Source: DASXHD01 sp038239005 (GTDB taxonomy: Bacteria; Myxococcota_A; Polyangia; Polyangiales; Polyangiaceae). Taken from it: a stretch of 54,298 nt of DNA. Numbering within the stretch: the stretch's first letter is position 1; each line of letters begins with the position of its first letter. This document shows, piece by piece, positions 43,205-52,068 of the stretch. The notes under the pieces were generated by a model. That model was not told the origin of the DNA. It worked only from the letters and a program-made list of their open reading frames with translations, and did not search any database. The position numbers and the translations under genes are program-made. The stretch spans positions 1 to 54,298 of the forward strand of contig JBBSFE010000026.1 of assembly GCA_038239005.1 (NCBI GenBank). Reading direction: 5' to 3'.

Positions 43205-44340
43205 CGCCATTGGACGAGAAACCGCGCCAGCGCTTGGGCCTTCAGTACGAGCGTCGCGATTTCGATTTGCTCGTCGTGGGTGTGAAAGCCAATGCCGCGC
43301 GGCCCGAGGCCGTCGATCGAGGCGATGCCCATCGCGAACGACGTGCTTGCGTCCGACCCGCCGCCGATGAGGCCCGCTTCGCTGCCGCCGAGCCCAATTT
43401 CTTTCGCGCTCGCTGCGTATGCTGCCATGAGCGCCGCGCTCGCATCCGTGCGTTCGAGAGGCTGCCGCGCCACGCCGCCGGTGAGCTCGAGTGTGACCCC
43501 GTCGACGCCGAGATCGCTCGCAGCGGCGCGCAAATCGGAAGCGAGCTTGTCGCCGTCCGCGATGGTCTCGAATCGCAAATCGAGCTGCGCCTCGGCGCTC
43601 GCGGGCACGGTGTTCTTGCTCGTGCCGCCGCGGATGACGCCGACGTTCACAGTCACGCCGCGATCGTAATTCGTGAGAGCTTGCGCGCGATCGACGAAGC
43701 GCGCGAGCGCCCAAATCGCGTTCTTCCCTTCGCGATGTGCGTTGCCTGCATGAGCGGCGCGACCGGTCGCGACGACGCCCATCGATCCGGTGCCTTTGCG
43801 GCGCGTGATGATGGCATCGCCTTTGCGCCCGGCTTCGAACACGAGCGCGCCTTTGGCGTCGGCGATGGCGGCGCGAATCACGCCTTGTCCTTCGGGCGAT
43901 CCGACTTCTTCGTCTGCGACGATCGCGAGCCTTATTGGCGCAATCGCGTCGAGCCCTACGGTCTCGGCGAGCGCACGAAGCGCATACGCGACGACGACGA
44001 GCCCGCCCTTCATGTCGAGCACACCAGGCCCGCGTGCGAGATCGCCGTCGCGACGAAACCCCTCGAACGTGCCGGGCGGAAACACCGTGTCGAGGTGACC
44101 GATCAGCGCAATCGCGCGGCGCGATGAGTGACCCGCGGTCGAGTAGACGAGGTGATCGGCGAAGCGCGTGCTCGCGACGATTTTTTCCCCGAGCCCATCG
44201 ATCGCAAACGTGCTCGCGAGACGCGCGGCGACTTTGCGTCCACCGTCGATATTTTCGGTGAACGAATTTTCTTGGACGAGCTCGGCGAGCTCGGTCTCCA
44301 TCGCCTTGCCGCGTTCGGCGAGCCAAGCGATCGCGTCCAT
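43201..44340 (-). CDS. M20 family metallopeptidase
   Basis: Cytoplasmic zinc hydrolase of 379 aa, close to carboxypeptidase G2-like members. Ligands are seen as GHLDTV (H82, D84), PGVLDMKGG (D109), ADEEVGS (E144, E145), FEAGR and FHTHDEQ. The dimerisation lid lies at about 185-300. It is divergent from argC across a 115-bp spacer, so a role like acetylornithine deacetylase (ArgE) or LysK is worth considering, but its sequence is not clearly ArgE. Its stop overlaps the ATG of the metallohydrolase (ATGA), so the two are co-translated. No signal peptide is present, so it acts inside the cell. Confidence 0.88.
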   Translation of the reverse strand: MDAIAWLAERGKAMETELAELVQENSFTENIDGGRKVAARLASTFAIDGLGEKIVASTRFADHLVYSTAGHSSRRAIALIGHLDTVFPPGTFEGFRRDGDLARGPGVLDMKGGLVVVAYALRALAETVGLDAIAPIRLAIVADEEVGSPEGQGVIRAAIADAKGALVFEAGRKGDAIITRRKGTGSMGVVATGRAAHAGNAHREGKNAIWALARFVDRAQALTNYDRGVTVNVGVIRGGTSKNTVPASAEAQLDLRFETIADGDKLASDLRAAASDLGVDGVTLELTGGVARQPLERTDASAALMAAYAASAKEIGLGGSEAGLIGGGSDASTSFAMGIASIDGLGPRGIGFHTHDEQIEIATLVLKAQALARFLVQWR

Positions 44341-44414
44341 GCGGCGGAGTGTTACTCGTCGCGCGTGGGTGCGTCGCCGAAATCCGACCCATTCGCGGAG
44401 CGATCGCCCACGTA

Positions 44415-44426
44415 CCTACATGTAGG
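44415..44426. promoter_or_regulatory. 12-bp perfect palindrome upstream of argC
   Basis: CCTACATGTAGG lies midway in the divergent M20/argC spacer, about 30 bp before the argC start. It is a candidate operator for the argC operon or for both directions. It does not resemble the E. coli ARG box. Confidence 0.4.
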
Positions 44427-44455
44427 ATTGCTGTCAACGAAGGAGTTCGGTAAGC

Positions 44456-45505
44456 GTGCTCGCCATGGGCAAGGTGCGCGCGGCGGTCATCGGCGGCAGC
44501 GGTTACGGCGGCGGCGAGATGATTCGTCGTCTCATCCACCACCCGAACGTCGAGCTCGTGCGCGTGGCGTCGATCGATTTCGTAGGCGCGCCGATTTCGA
44601 CGGTGCATCCAAATCTCGAAGGCCTCACCGATCTCACGTTCGATGGAGCGCCGCCCGCGGAAGCGGCCAAGGGCATGGACATCGTGCTGCTCGGGCTGCC
44701 GCACAAAGTCAGCGCGACGGTCATGCGCGATCTCATGGCGACGGGCGCGCGCATCGTCGACATGTCCGGAGATTTTCGGCTGCGCGATCCCGCAGCGTAC
44801 GAAAAATATTACGGCGCGAAGCACCCGTGTCCCGAAGAGCTCGTCAAAGGCACATTCGTTTACGGATTGCCGGAGCTCAATCGCGAAGCCATCAAGAAAG
44901 CAAAGTACGTCGCTTCGCCAGGTTGCTTCGCGACCACGATCGAGCTCGCACTCTTGCCGCTCGCGAAAGCTGGGCTCCTCGCAGGCGCGGTGGAGATCGT
45001 CGCGATCACCGGCTCGTCCGGCAGTGGCGTCGCGCCGAGCGCGGGAACGCATCACCCGGTGCGTGCGTCGAATTTGCGAACGTACAAACCGCTCGAGCAC
45101 CAGCACGTGCCGGAAATCTCGGAGACGCTTGCCGCAGCCGGCGCGAAAGACGTCACGCTTCGATTCGTGCCCGTGAGCGCGCCGCTCCCGCGCGGGATTT
45201 TTGCGACGTGCTTCGTGCACGTTTCGGGCGTCACCGGTGATCGCGTGAAATCGATGTACGCCGAGGCCTACGCGAAAGAAGCGTTCGTGCGCGTTCCGAA
45301 AGGTCGCTTGCCCGAAGTCGTCGCCGTGAGCGGGTCGAACTGGGCCGAGGTTGGCGTCGTCAAAGGCGACGGCGATCTCGTCACCGTGTTCGCGGCGACC
45401 GACAATTTGATCAAAGGCGGCGCCGGTCAGGCCATTCAGAACATGAACTTGATGCTCGGGTTCGACGAGCGCGCTTCGCTCGAAGATCCTGGAGGGTATC
45501 CGTAG
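44456..45505 (+). CDS. argC: N-acetyl-gamma-glutamyl-phosphate reductase
   Basis: NADPH enzyme of 349 aa for the third step of arginine synthesis. The GTG at 44456 is chosen over the ATG nine bases later because AAGGAG at 44440-44445 is at ideal spacing for the GTG. The Rossmann motif AAVIGGSGYGGGE is intact, and the catalytic cysteine is in ASPGCFATT. THHPVRASNL is the conserved substrate segment, which resembles the ArgC/LysY branch. No LysW gene is nearby to support the carrier-protein version, so acetylated arginine synthesis is the simplest reading. Its TAG shares its G with the GTG start of argB. It is first of four overlapping genes. Confidence 0.92.
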   Translation: MLAMGKVRAAVIGGSGYGGGEMIRRLIHHPNVELVRVASIDFVGAPISTVHPNLEGLTDLTFDGAPPAEAAKGMDIVLLGLPHKVSATVMRDLMATGARIVDMSGDFRLRDPAAYEKYYGAKHPCPEELVKGTFVYGLPELNREAIKKAKYVASPGCFATTIELALLPLAKAGLLAGAVEIVAITGSSGSGVAPSAGTHHPVRASNLRTYKPLEHQHVPEISETLAAAGAKDVTLRFVPVSAPLPRGIFATCFVHVSGVTGDRVKSMYAEAYAKEAFVRVPKGRLPEVVAVSGSNWAEVGVVKGDGDLVTVFAATDNLIKGGAGQAIQNMNLMLGFDERASLEDPGGYP

Positions 45506-46317
45506 TGCTCGTCATCAAAGTCGGCGGCGAGCTCGTCAAGAGTGGCGCCATCGACGTCATCGCTCCCGACATCGCGGAGCTCGCGCGCGGCGGCGAGCGG
45601 ATCGTGATCGTGCATGGCGGTGGTCCACAAGCGACCGAGCTGCAGAAGAATCTCGGTCAGACACCCAACATCGTTGCCGGGCGACGCGTGACCGACGCCG
45701 CAACGCTCGACGTCATGAAGATGGTCGTCGCCGGCCTCGTGAACGTCGACCTGTGCGCTGCGCTCCATCGCGCAGGATGCGCACCCGTGGGTCTGCATGG
45801 TGCGAGCTCGGGCGCAATCGCCGCGAAAAAGCGGCCGCCGAAAGTCATGGCCGGCGGAGGCCCAGAGCCGGTGGATTTCGGGCTCGTGGGCGACGTGGTG
45901 TCCGTGAATCGTGACTTGCTCGGCCTCTTGATCGGTGCGGGTTTCTTGCCCGTTTTGGCGTGCCTCGGGTGCGACGAAAACGGGCAGACGTACAACATCA
46001 ACGCCGACACCGTCGCCAACCAAGTCGCGTGCGCACTCGATGCTTCAGCGCTCGTCGTCCTGAGCGATGTACCGGGTGTGTTGCGATCACTCGACGATCC
46101 ATCGTCGCGCATTGCGAAGATGAACAAACGCGACGCCGACGACGCCATCGCAACCGGCGTCGTCACCAAGGGCATGATTCCGAAATTGGAGGAATCGTTC
46201 GCCGCGATCGCGTCGGGCGTGCGCTCGGTGCTCATCGTCGGCCGACTCGGCCCGGGCGAGCTCGCGCGCGCAATCCGCGAGCCCGGCAGTGTCGGAACGG
46301 TGCTCGTCGCGTCATGA
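45505..46317 (+). CDS. argB: Acetylglutamate kinase
   Basis: Kinase of 270 aa that phosphorylates N-acetylglutamate in arginine synthesis. It starts at GTG overlapping the argC stop. Motifs: KVGGELVKSG at the N-terminus, VIVHGGGPQA (phosphate loop), GRRVTDAATLDVMKMVV (substrate loop), NINADTVANQVA and VLSDVPGVL, with a later KGMIPKLEE that contacts substrate. No N-terminal arginine-sensing extension is present, so strong feedback by arginine is not predicted by length alone. The stop overlaps hisH (ATGA). Confidence 0.94.
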   Translation: MLVIKVGGELVKSGAIDVIAPDIAELARGGERIVIVHGGGPQATELQKNLGQTPNIVAGRRVTDAATLDVMKMVVAGLVNVDLCAALHRAGCAPVGLHGASSGAIAAKKRPPKVMAGGGPEPVDFGLVGDVVSVNRDLLGLLIGAGFLPVLACLGCDENGQTYNINADTVANQVACALDASALVVLSDVPGVLRSLDDPSSRIAKMNKRDADDAIATGVVTKGMIPKLEESFAAIASGVRSVLIVGRLGPGELARAIREPGSVGTVLVAS

Positions 46318-46895
46318 TGCATGTCGTCGTCGTCGACACCGGGCTCGGCAACGTTCGTAGCGTCGTACGCGCACTCGAACGCGCAGGTGCGCGAGCGGAG
46401 ATCACACGCGATGTCGAGCTCGTCGCGCGCGCGGATGCGCTCGTCGTTCCAGGTCAGGGCGCGTTTCGCGATTGTGCTCGCGCGCTCGAGGGTGGCCTCG
46501 GCGAAGCCATCCGCGCTGCGATCGCGCGAGGCACGCGTTATCTCGGGATTTGTCTTGGCATGCAAGCTCTCTTCGACACCAGCAACGAAGCCCCTGGCTG
46601 CGCCGGCCTCGGTGTCTTTCGCGGCAACGTTGCACGCCTACCGGCTTCTCCCGGCGTGAAAATCCCCCACACCGGCTGGAACGAAGCGATCTGGCGGGGC
46701 CGCGCGCCCGAGTACTTCTACTTCACGCACAGCTACGCCGTCGTCCCGGAAGACGAGACCATCGTGACCGCAACCACCGAGCATGGTCGCGCGTTCGTCT
46801 CGGCGATCTCGAAAGACAACATCACCGCCGTTCAGTTTCACCCCGAGAAGAGCCAGCGCGCGGGCCATGCGCTGCTCGAAAGGTTTCTCTCGTGA
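46314..46895 (+). CDS. hisH: Imidazole glycerol phosphate synthase glutaminase subunit
   Basis: Glutamine amidotransferase of 193 aa that feeds ammonia to HisF in histidine synthesis. It starts at the ATG that overlaps the argB stop; a second ATG follows directly. The oxyanion/nucleophile motif LGICLGMQALF holds the catalytic Cys, and the His-Glu pair lies in VQFHPEKSQ. HisF, its obligate partner, is not in the window. Its TGA overlaps the GTG of hisA. Confidence 0.93.
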   Translation: MMHVVVVDTGLGNVRSVVRALERAGARAEITRDVELVARADALVVPGQGAFRDCARALEGGLGEAIRAAIARGTRYLGICLGMQALFDTSNEAPGCAGLGVFRGNVARLPASPGVKIPHTGWNEAIWRGRAPEYFYFTHSYAVVPEDETIVTATTEHGRAFVSAISKDNITAVQFHPEKSQRAGHALLERFLS

Positions 46896-47620
46896 TCGTC
46901 ATCCCCGCCATCGACTTGCTCGGTGGAAAAGTCGTGCGCCTCCATCGCGGCAGCTACGACGAAGTCACCGTCTTCGACAACGACGCCATCGGCCGCGCGC
47001 GCCGTTTTCGCGCGGAAGGCGCAACGCGCCTCCACGTGGTCGATCTCGATGGCGCACGCGAAGGCCGGTGCGTCCAAGAGGCGACGATTCGCGCGATCGT
47101 GTCGGCGTTCGGCGCAGGCGTCCAAGTCGGCGGCGGGGTGCGCTCGCGCGACGCATTCGAGAGCTACGTGAAGTGCGGCGCCGAGCGCGTCGTGCTCGGA
47201 ACGGCGGCGATTCGAGAGGGCGCGATGGTGCGTGCACTCTGCACGGATTTCCCCGGCCGCGTGATTGTGGCCGTCGACGCGAAAAACGGCATGGTCGCGA
47301 CCGACGGTTGGACGACCGCCACCGAAACGCGCGCCGTCGATCTCGCGCGCGCCTTCGCCGATGTTCCCGTGGGCGCCATCCTCTACACGGACGTCGCACG
47401 CGATGGCACACGCGGCGGACCCGACGTCGCCTACACCGCATCGCTCGCACGCGAAACGGGCCTCTCCGTGATCGCATCCGGCGGCATCGGCTCACTCGAC
47501 GACTTACGCGTCCTCGCAACGCACTTGGGCGTCGACGCAGCCATCGTCGGGCGCGCGATCTACGACCGCGTCTTCACGCTCGCCGAAGGCATCGACGCCG
47601 CAAGCGCAACGCCCGTGTAG
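46892..47620 (+). CDS. hisA: Phosphoribosylformimino-AICAR ribotide isomerase
   Basis: TIM-barrel isomerase of 242 aa in histidine synthesis. The GTG at 46892 overlaps the hisH stop and begins IVIPAIDLLGGKVVRL, the family N-terminus with catalytic Asp. VGGGVRS and the second Asp in YTDVARDGT, plus VIASGGIGSLDDL, are intact. There is no sign of the TrpF-combined PriA form, though short sequence alone cannot exclude it. It converges with uvrA and their 3' ends overlap by 61 bp. Confidence 0.93.
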   Translation: MIVIPAIDLLGGKVVRLHRGSYDEVTVFDNDAIGRARRFRAEGATRLHVVDLDGAREGRCVQEATIRAIVSAFGAGVQVGGGVRSRDAFESYVKCGAERVVLGTAAIREGAMVRALCTDFPGRVIVAVDAKNGMVATDGWTTATETRAVDLARAFADVPVGAILYTDVARDGTRGGPDVAYTASLARETGLSVIASGGIGSLDDLRVLATHLGVDAAIVGRAIYDRVFTLAEGIDAASATPV

Positions 47621-50361
47621 CTCCCCTTCGTGCGTGCGACTTGTTCGGGCGTGCCCTCCGCGATCACGCGGCCGCCGGCGTCGCCTCCGTCGGGGCCGAG
47701 ATCGATGACCCAATCGGCCGACTTGATGACGTCGAGGTGATGCTCGATGACCAGCACGGTGTTGCCCTGATCGACGAGCCGCTGAAGCACGCCGAGAAGG
47801 CGCGCGACGTCTCCGAAGTGGAGACCCGTGGTGGGCTCGTCGAGAATGTAGAGCGTGCGGCCCGTCGCGTTGCGGCGAAGCTCGCGCGAGAGCTTGATGC
47901 GTTGCGCCTCGCCACCCGAGAGCGTCGGCGATGATTGCCCGAGCTTGATGTAACCGAGGCCGACGTCGTCGAGCGTCTGCAAGGCGCGCGCGATCTCTTT
48001 GTGGACGGCGAAGTGCTCGAGCCCTTCACGCACGCTCATCTCGAGAACGTCGGCGATGCTCTTGTCCTTGTATTTTACACGCAACGTGGCTTCATTGAAT
48101 CGGCGGCCGCGGCACGATTCGCACGTCACGTAGACGTCGGGAAGAAAATGCATCTCGACGCAACGAAGCCCATCGCCGCCGCACGCTTCGCAGCGCCCGC
48201 CTTTGACGTTGAACGAGAAACGGCCCTGATCGTAGCCATATTTGCGCGCCTCGTGCGTTTTTGCAAAGACGGCGCGCACGTGATCGAAGAGCTTCGTATA
48301 CGTCGCCGGATTCGATCGAGGCGTGCGCCCGATAGGCTGCTGATCGATGAGCACGACTTTGTCGACCAAGGGAATGCCGACGATGCGGTCGTGCGCGCCC
48401 GGTTGGACGTGTGCATCATGCAAGCTTCTCGCGAGCGCCGGATAGAGGATGCGATGCACGAGCGTCGACTTCCCCGCGCCCGACACACCCGTGATCGCAA
48501 CGAACGCGCCGAGCGGGATGCGCACGTCGACGTTCTTCAAGTTGTGCTCACGCGCGCCGTGGATGGTGATGGCCTGGCCGCTGCCCGCACGACGCGTCGT
48601 GGGCATCGCGATCTTGTCACGACCCGACAAGTAGCGGCCCGTCGGCGATTTCGGGTTCTTCATGATCGCAGCGGGCTTGCCCTGCGCGACGATCGCCCCG
48701 CCGAGCTCACCGGCGCCGGGTCCGAAGTCGAGGAGCCAGTCTGCGGAGCGCATCGTCTCTTCGTCGTGCTCGACCACGACCACCGTGTTGCCGAGATCGC
48801 GCAAGCGCCGCAGCGTGCGTAGGAGCCGGCCGTTGTCGCGTGGGTGAAGACCGATCGATGGCTCGTCGAGAACGTAAAGAACGCCCGAGAGCTCGCTCCC
48901 GAGCTGCGCGGCGAGACGAATGCGTTGGCTCTCGCCGCCCGATAGCGTGCCCGACGCGCGCGCGAGCGTCAGATATTCGAGACCGACATCGAGCAAGAAC
49001 CCGAGGCGCGCGAGAATTTCTTTTCGCAGTTCCTCAGTGATGGTTCGATCGGTTGCGGAGAGCTCGACCTCGCGAAAGAACTTGGCGGTCTCGGCGACGG
49101 TTTGCTCGCTCAGAACGTCGAGGCTCGCGCCCGCGAAAAGCACGGCGCGGCTCTCGCGGCGGAGGCGCTTGCCCTTGCACGTAACGCAGGGCTTTTCAGA
49201 GAGATATTTCATGTAATACGCACGCATCTCGTCGCTCGTCGCGGATTTGAAGCGGCGCATGAGCATCGGCAAGAGGCCCTCCCAGACTTCCTCTTTGCCT
49301 TTCTTGCCCCACAGAACGGCGTCGCGTTCGGCGCGCAAGAGCTCCTTCCACGGTTTCGTGGTCGAGACGCGCATCGAGCGCAAGAGCGAGACGACCCAAT
49401 CGGCCTTCCACCCTTCGCCGCGCTGCATCGAAGCGGCCCACACGCTGATGGCGCCGTCCTTGATCGATTTCTCGGGTGCCGTGACGACGAGATCTTCGTC
49501 CATCTCGGGTCGCGAGCCGAGGCCGTTGCAATCGGGGCACGCGCCGATGGGCGAGTTGAACGAGAACGATTGAGGCGAGAGCTCCTCGTACGAAATGCCG
49601 CAAGGCTCGCACGCGTTTCGTTGCGAGAAGACGCGATCTTTGTTGTCGGTTTGAGCAATGAGCGCGCCCTCGCCTTCGCGAAGTGCCGTCTCGACCGAAT
49701 CCGTCAAACGCGCGCGCTCGGATTTCTTGATGACGATGCGGTCGATGACGATGTCGATGTCGTGCTTCGACTTTTTGTCGAGACGCGGCATGCTCTCGGC
49801 GAGCTCGAACATTTTTCCGTCGATGCGCATGCGCGCGTATCCGCGGCGCTGGGCGTCTTCCATCACGTCGATGTGCTCGCCCTTTCGCGCACGAGCGCGC
49901 GGCGCCATCAAGACGAGCTTGGTTCCTTCGGCGAGCTCGAGCAGTGAGTCGACGACTTGCTCGGGCGTTTGCCCGCCGACACGCCGACCACACGAGTAGC
50001 AATGCTGCGCGCCGGCGCGCGCGAAGAGCACGCGCATGAAGTCGAACACCTCGGTGACGGTGCCCACAGTAGAGCGCGGATTGTTCGATGCGCTCTTCTG
50101 CTCGATCGCGATCGTCGGCGAAAGGCCGCGAATGGTGTCGTACTTGGGCTTGTCCATTTGCCCGAGGAACTGCCGCGCATACGACGACAAGCTCTCGACA
50201 TAACGCCGCTGCCCCTCGGCGTAGAGCGTGTCGAACGCGAGCGATGATTTGCCGCTACCACTCGGCCCCGTGAACACGACGAGCGCGTTCTTCGGGATCT
50301 CGGTCGTGACGTTCTTGAGATTGTGCTCGCGGGCCCCCTTGATGGAGATCGCGTTGATCAC
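47560..50361 (-). CDS. uvrA: Excinuclease ABC subunit A
   Basis: Damage-recognition ATPase of 933 aa in nucleotide-excision repair, normal length. It starts at GTG overlapping the GPx stop (GTGA). Two ABC modules: GPSGSGKSSLAFDTLYAEGQ and GVSGAGKSTLVHRIL (Walker A), LSGGESQRIRLA and LSGGEAQRIKLS (signature), with zinc modules CEPCG...CPDCNG and CEACGG...CESCRG. The C-terminus overlaps hisA by 61 bp. It is downstream of a peroxidase, so transcription of both may respond to oxidative or DNA damage. No LexA-like box was found. Confidence 0.96.
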   Translation of the reverse strand: MINAISIKGAREHNLKNVTTEIPKNALVVFTGPSGSGKSSLAFDTLYAEGQRRYVESLSSYARQFLGQMDKPKYDTIRGLSPTIAIEQKSASNNPRSTVGTVTEVFDFMRVLFARAGAQHCYSCGRRVGGQTPEQVVDSLLELAEGTKLVLMAPRARARKGEHIDVMEDAQRRGYARMRIDGKMFELAESMPRLDKKSKHDIDIVIDRIVIKKSERARLTDSVETALREGEGALIAQTDNKDRVFSQRNACEPCGISYEELSPQSFSFNSPIGACPDCNGLGSRPEMDEDLVVTAPEKSIKDGAISVWAASMQRGEGWKADWVVSLLRSMRVSTTKPWKELLRAERDAVLWGKKGKEEVWEGLLPMLMRRFKSATSDEMRAYYMKYLSEKPCVTCKGKRLRRESRAVLFAGASLDVLSEQTVAETAKFFREVELSATDRTITEELRKEILARLGFLLDVGLEYLTLARASGTLSGGESQRIRLAAQLGSELSGVLYVLDEPSIGLHPRDNGRLLRTLRRLRDLGNTVVVVEHDEETMRSADWLLDFGPGAGELGGAIVAQGKPAAIMKNPKSPTGRYLSGRDKIAMPTTRRAGSGQAITIHGAREHNLKNVDVRIPLGAFVAITGVSGAGKSTLVHRILYPALARSLHDAHVQPGAHDRIVGIPLVDKVVLIDQQPIGRTPRSNPATYTKLFDHVRAVFAKTHEARKYGYDQGRFSFNVKGGRCEACGGDGLRCVEMHFLPDVYVTCESCRGRRFNEATLRVKYKDKSIADVLEMSVREGLEHFAVHKEIARALQTLDDVGLGYIKLGQSSPTLSGGEAQRIKLSRELRRNATGRTLYILDEPTTGLHFGDVARLLGVLQRLVDQGNTVLVIEHHLDVIKSADWVIDLGPDGGDAGGRVIAEGTPEQVARTKGSYTGVALAASMPSASVKTRS

Positions 50362-50846
50362 AGCGTCTTTTCGATCGCCTGCCGCACTTCGGCGCTCGTG
50401 GGTTCCACTTTCGGATCAAAGCGCGCGGCGATCTTGCCGTCTTTGTCGATGAGGAACTTTGCGAAGTTCCAGCTGATGTCGCCCGACGGCGTGGACGTCT
50501 TCGTGAGGAAATCGAAGAGCGGGTGAATCCCCTCGCCCTTCACGACGACTTTGCCGAACATGTCGAACTTCACGCCGAAGTTCGTCGTGCAGAACTCTTT
50601 GATCTCGTCGTCCGTGCCGGGCTCTTGCTTGCCGAACTCGTTCGCGGGAAAGCCGAGCACACGAAGGCCGCGCGCGCCGTACTCTTCGTGGAGCTTCTCG
50701 AGCCCTTCGTATTGCGGCGTGAGACCGCACTTCGAAGCGACGTTCACGATGAGGAGGGGGTGCCCCTTGTATTCTGCGAGCGATTTGTCCTGCCCGGTGA
50801 TGGTCTTCGCGGAGAACTCGTACACGTTCGACATGGCGTCACTCAT
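50358..50846 (-). CDS. Glutathione/thioredoxin peroxidase (Cys type)
   Basis: Thiol peroxidase of 162 aa that reduces hydroperoxides with glutathione or thioredoxin. The catalytic Cys lies in VNVASKCGLT (C40), followed by the conserved FPANEFGKQEPG and ISWNFAKFLID with the Trp-Asn pair. The first ATG (50846) is used; the ATG at residue 5 is possible. The enzyme is not a selenoprotein. It is first in the coupled pair with uvrA. The upstream spacer carries a strong hairpin at 50899-50926. Confidence 0.93.
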   Translation of the reverse strand: MSDAMSNVYEFSAKTITGQDKSLAEYKGHPLLIVNVASKCGLTPQYEGLEKLHEEYGARGLRVLGFPANEFGKQEPGTDDEIKEFCTTNFGVKFDMFGKVVVKGEGIHPLFDFLTKTSTPSGDISWNFAKFLIDKDGKIAARFDPKVEPTSAEVRQAIEKTL

Positions 50847-51174
50847 AAGCCAAGCGATGCCCGGACGAAAGGGGCGTGCAACTCATCCGTTTGCATTCAC
50901 TTCACTAGCGGCGGCGTTAGTGAAGTTCCGCTCGAGGCGAGATTCGCCGGCCGACTGCGCGAGTGCAGAATTGGATCGGCGGTCCGGACGAGACACCGCG
51001 TGGTGCGGAGAGCTCTTCGCGACGTGCGCCAAAATCGCGTCGAACGAATCGCTCGTCGCCGTGCGCGATCTCGTCGCTCTCCCCGAGCGCTGGCGAGCCG
51101 ACGTGACGGCGCGCCTGATGTTTTTCAGATCGTCGACGACCTCGAGCGGCGCATCGGGCGGCGCAAGCGCGGCC
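50847..51174. other. Spacer with a strong hairpin, no secure gene
   Basis: Of the 328 bp between the GPx start and the pseudo-ALDH stop, a hairpin lies at 50899-50926 (12-bp stem with one G-T pair, GCGG loop). It lacks a T-tract. Forward-strand segments also look codon-like: AWCGELFATCAKIASNE and, one frame over, FQIVDDLERRIGRRK. A minus-strand frame is equally open. I report no gene here. Confidence 0.45.
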
Positions 51175-52068
51175 TCACACGCCGACGGGATGCCAGACCG
51201 TCTTCGTTTCGAGGAAACGCTCGATGAAGCTCATGCCTTCGCCCGCACGGCCGAGCCACTCGTGATCGACGTCGTGCGTTTTCACGCGCTTCACGTTGTC
51301 GGCGCCGTCCTGCTCGAGTGAGGTGCGCAATTTTTGGTCTGCGACCCATGCGTCGAGGGCCATCACTTCGCGGTGGCGCGCCAAGATGGGCGCGATTTCT
51401 TTCGCGTGGCCGGTGAGGACGTTCACGACGCCGCCGGGCATGTCGCTCGTCGCGACGCACTCCGTCCACACGAGGGGCGTGCGCGGATCGGTTTCGCTCG
51501 CAAGCGCGACGCACGTGTTGCCGCCGCAAATCACGGGGAGCACCGTCGAGACGAGCCCGAGCAAGGATGGCGTTGGAGGCGCAATCACACCCACGACACC
51601 CATGGGCTCCGGAACGCTGAAGCCGAAGTGTGGCCCCGCAACGGGGTTCGAGGACGCGACGAGAGCGTGGAACTTGTCGGCGAAGCCTGCATAATACACG
51701 CATCGGTCGATGCTGGCAGAGACCTCGTGGGCGGCGTCTTTCTCGCTGGCGCCTGCACGAGCGAGCGAAGTCTCGAGCTCGCCGCGGCGGGACTCCATCA
51801 TCTCGGCGAGGCGATACATGATTTGCCCGCGGTTGAACGCGGTGCGACCCGACCAGCCGCCGACGGCACCATGCGCGACGAGCACGGCATCGCGGACGTC
51901 TTTGCGCGAGCCGCGCGGCATGTTGAGCACATCAGGGTCTGCCCCTTTGACGATCGCCCCGGTCTTCACTTGGAAATACCTCCCCGACTCGGAGCGAACG
52001 AACGCGCCGCCGACGTACATCTTGTATGCGCGATTGACCGTTACGCGCCCGTTGGAAGGCGTTTTCAC
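51175..52068 (-). CDS. Truncated, non-catalytic aldehyde dehydrogenase homologue
   Basis: Protein of 297 aa that aligns with only the N-terminal, NAD-binding part of aldehyde dehydrogenases. It starts at GTG overlapping the stop of the full ALDH gene (GTGA). The cofactor signature is eroded: canonical PWNFPLL reads APPTPSLLG, and the invariant KPAE reads ASET. There is no LELGGK glutamate segment and no catalytic cysteine. It ends normally with VWHPVG, near the family C-terminus motif of WVPYG, so it is not a chance truncation. Catalytic ALDH followed by a pseudo-ALDH is the layout of ALDH16, where both are one protein of about 800 aa; here the combined length is 795. Likely a regulatory or structural partner in a complex with the full enzyme. 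Confidence 0.82.
   Translation of the reverse strand: MKTPSNGRVTVNRAYKMYVGGAFVRSESGRYFQVKTGAIVKGADPDVLNMPRGSRKDVRDAVLVAHGAVGGWSGRTAFNRGQIMYRLAEMMESRRGELETSLARAGASEKDAAHEVSASIDRCVYYAGFADKFHALVASSNPVAGPHFGFSVPEPMGVVGVIAPPTPSLLGLVSTVLPVICGGNTCVALASETDPRTPLVWTECVATSDMPGGVVNVLTGHAKEIAPILARHREVMALDAWVADQKLRTSLEQDGADNVKRVKTHDVDHEWLGRAGEGMSFIERFLETKTVWHPVGV

Noticed and set aside
43205..45220. Apparent extension of the lipoprotein/metallohydrolase frame upstream, antisense to the M20 and argC genes
   Set aside because: The extension is highly Arg-rich and overlaps two well-supported genes; the real start is the ATG at 43204.
44456..46317. LysW-dependent lysine or ornithine synthesis
   Set aside because: ArgC has LysY-like features, but no lysW or lysX gene is in the window; the acetylated arginine pathway is simpler.
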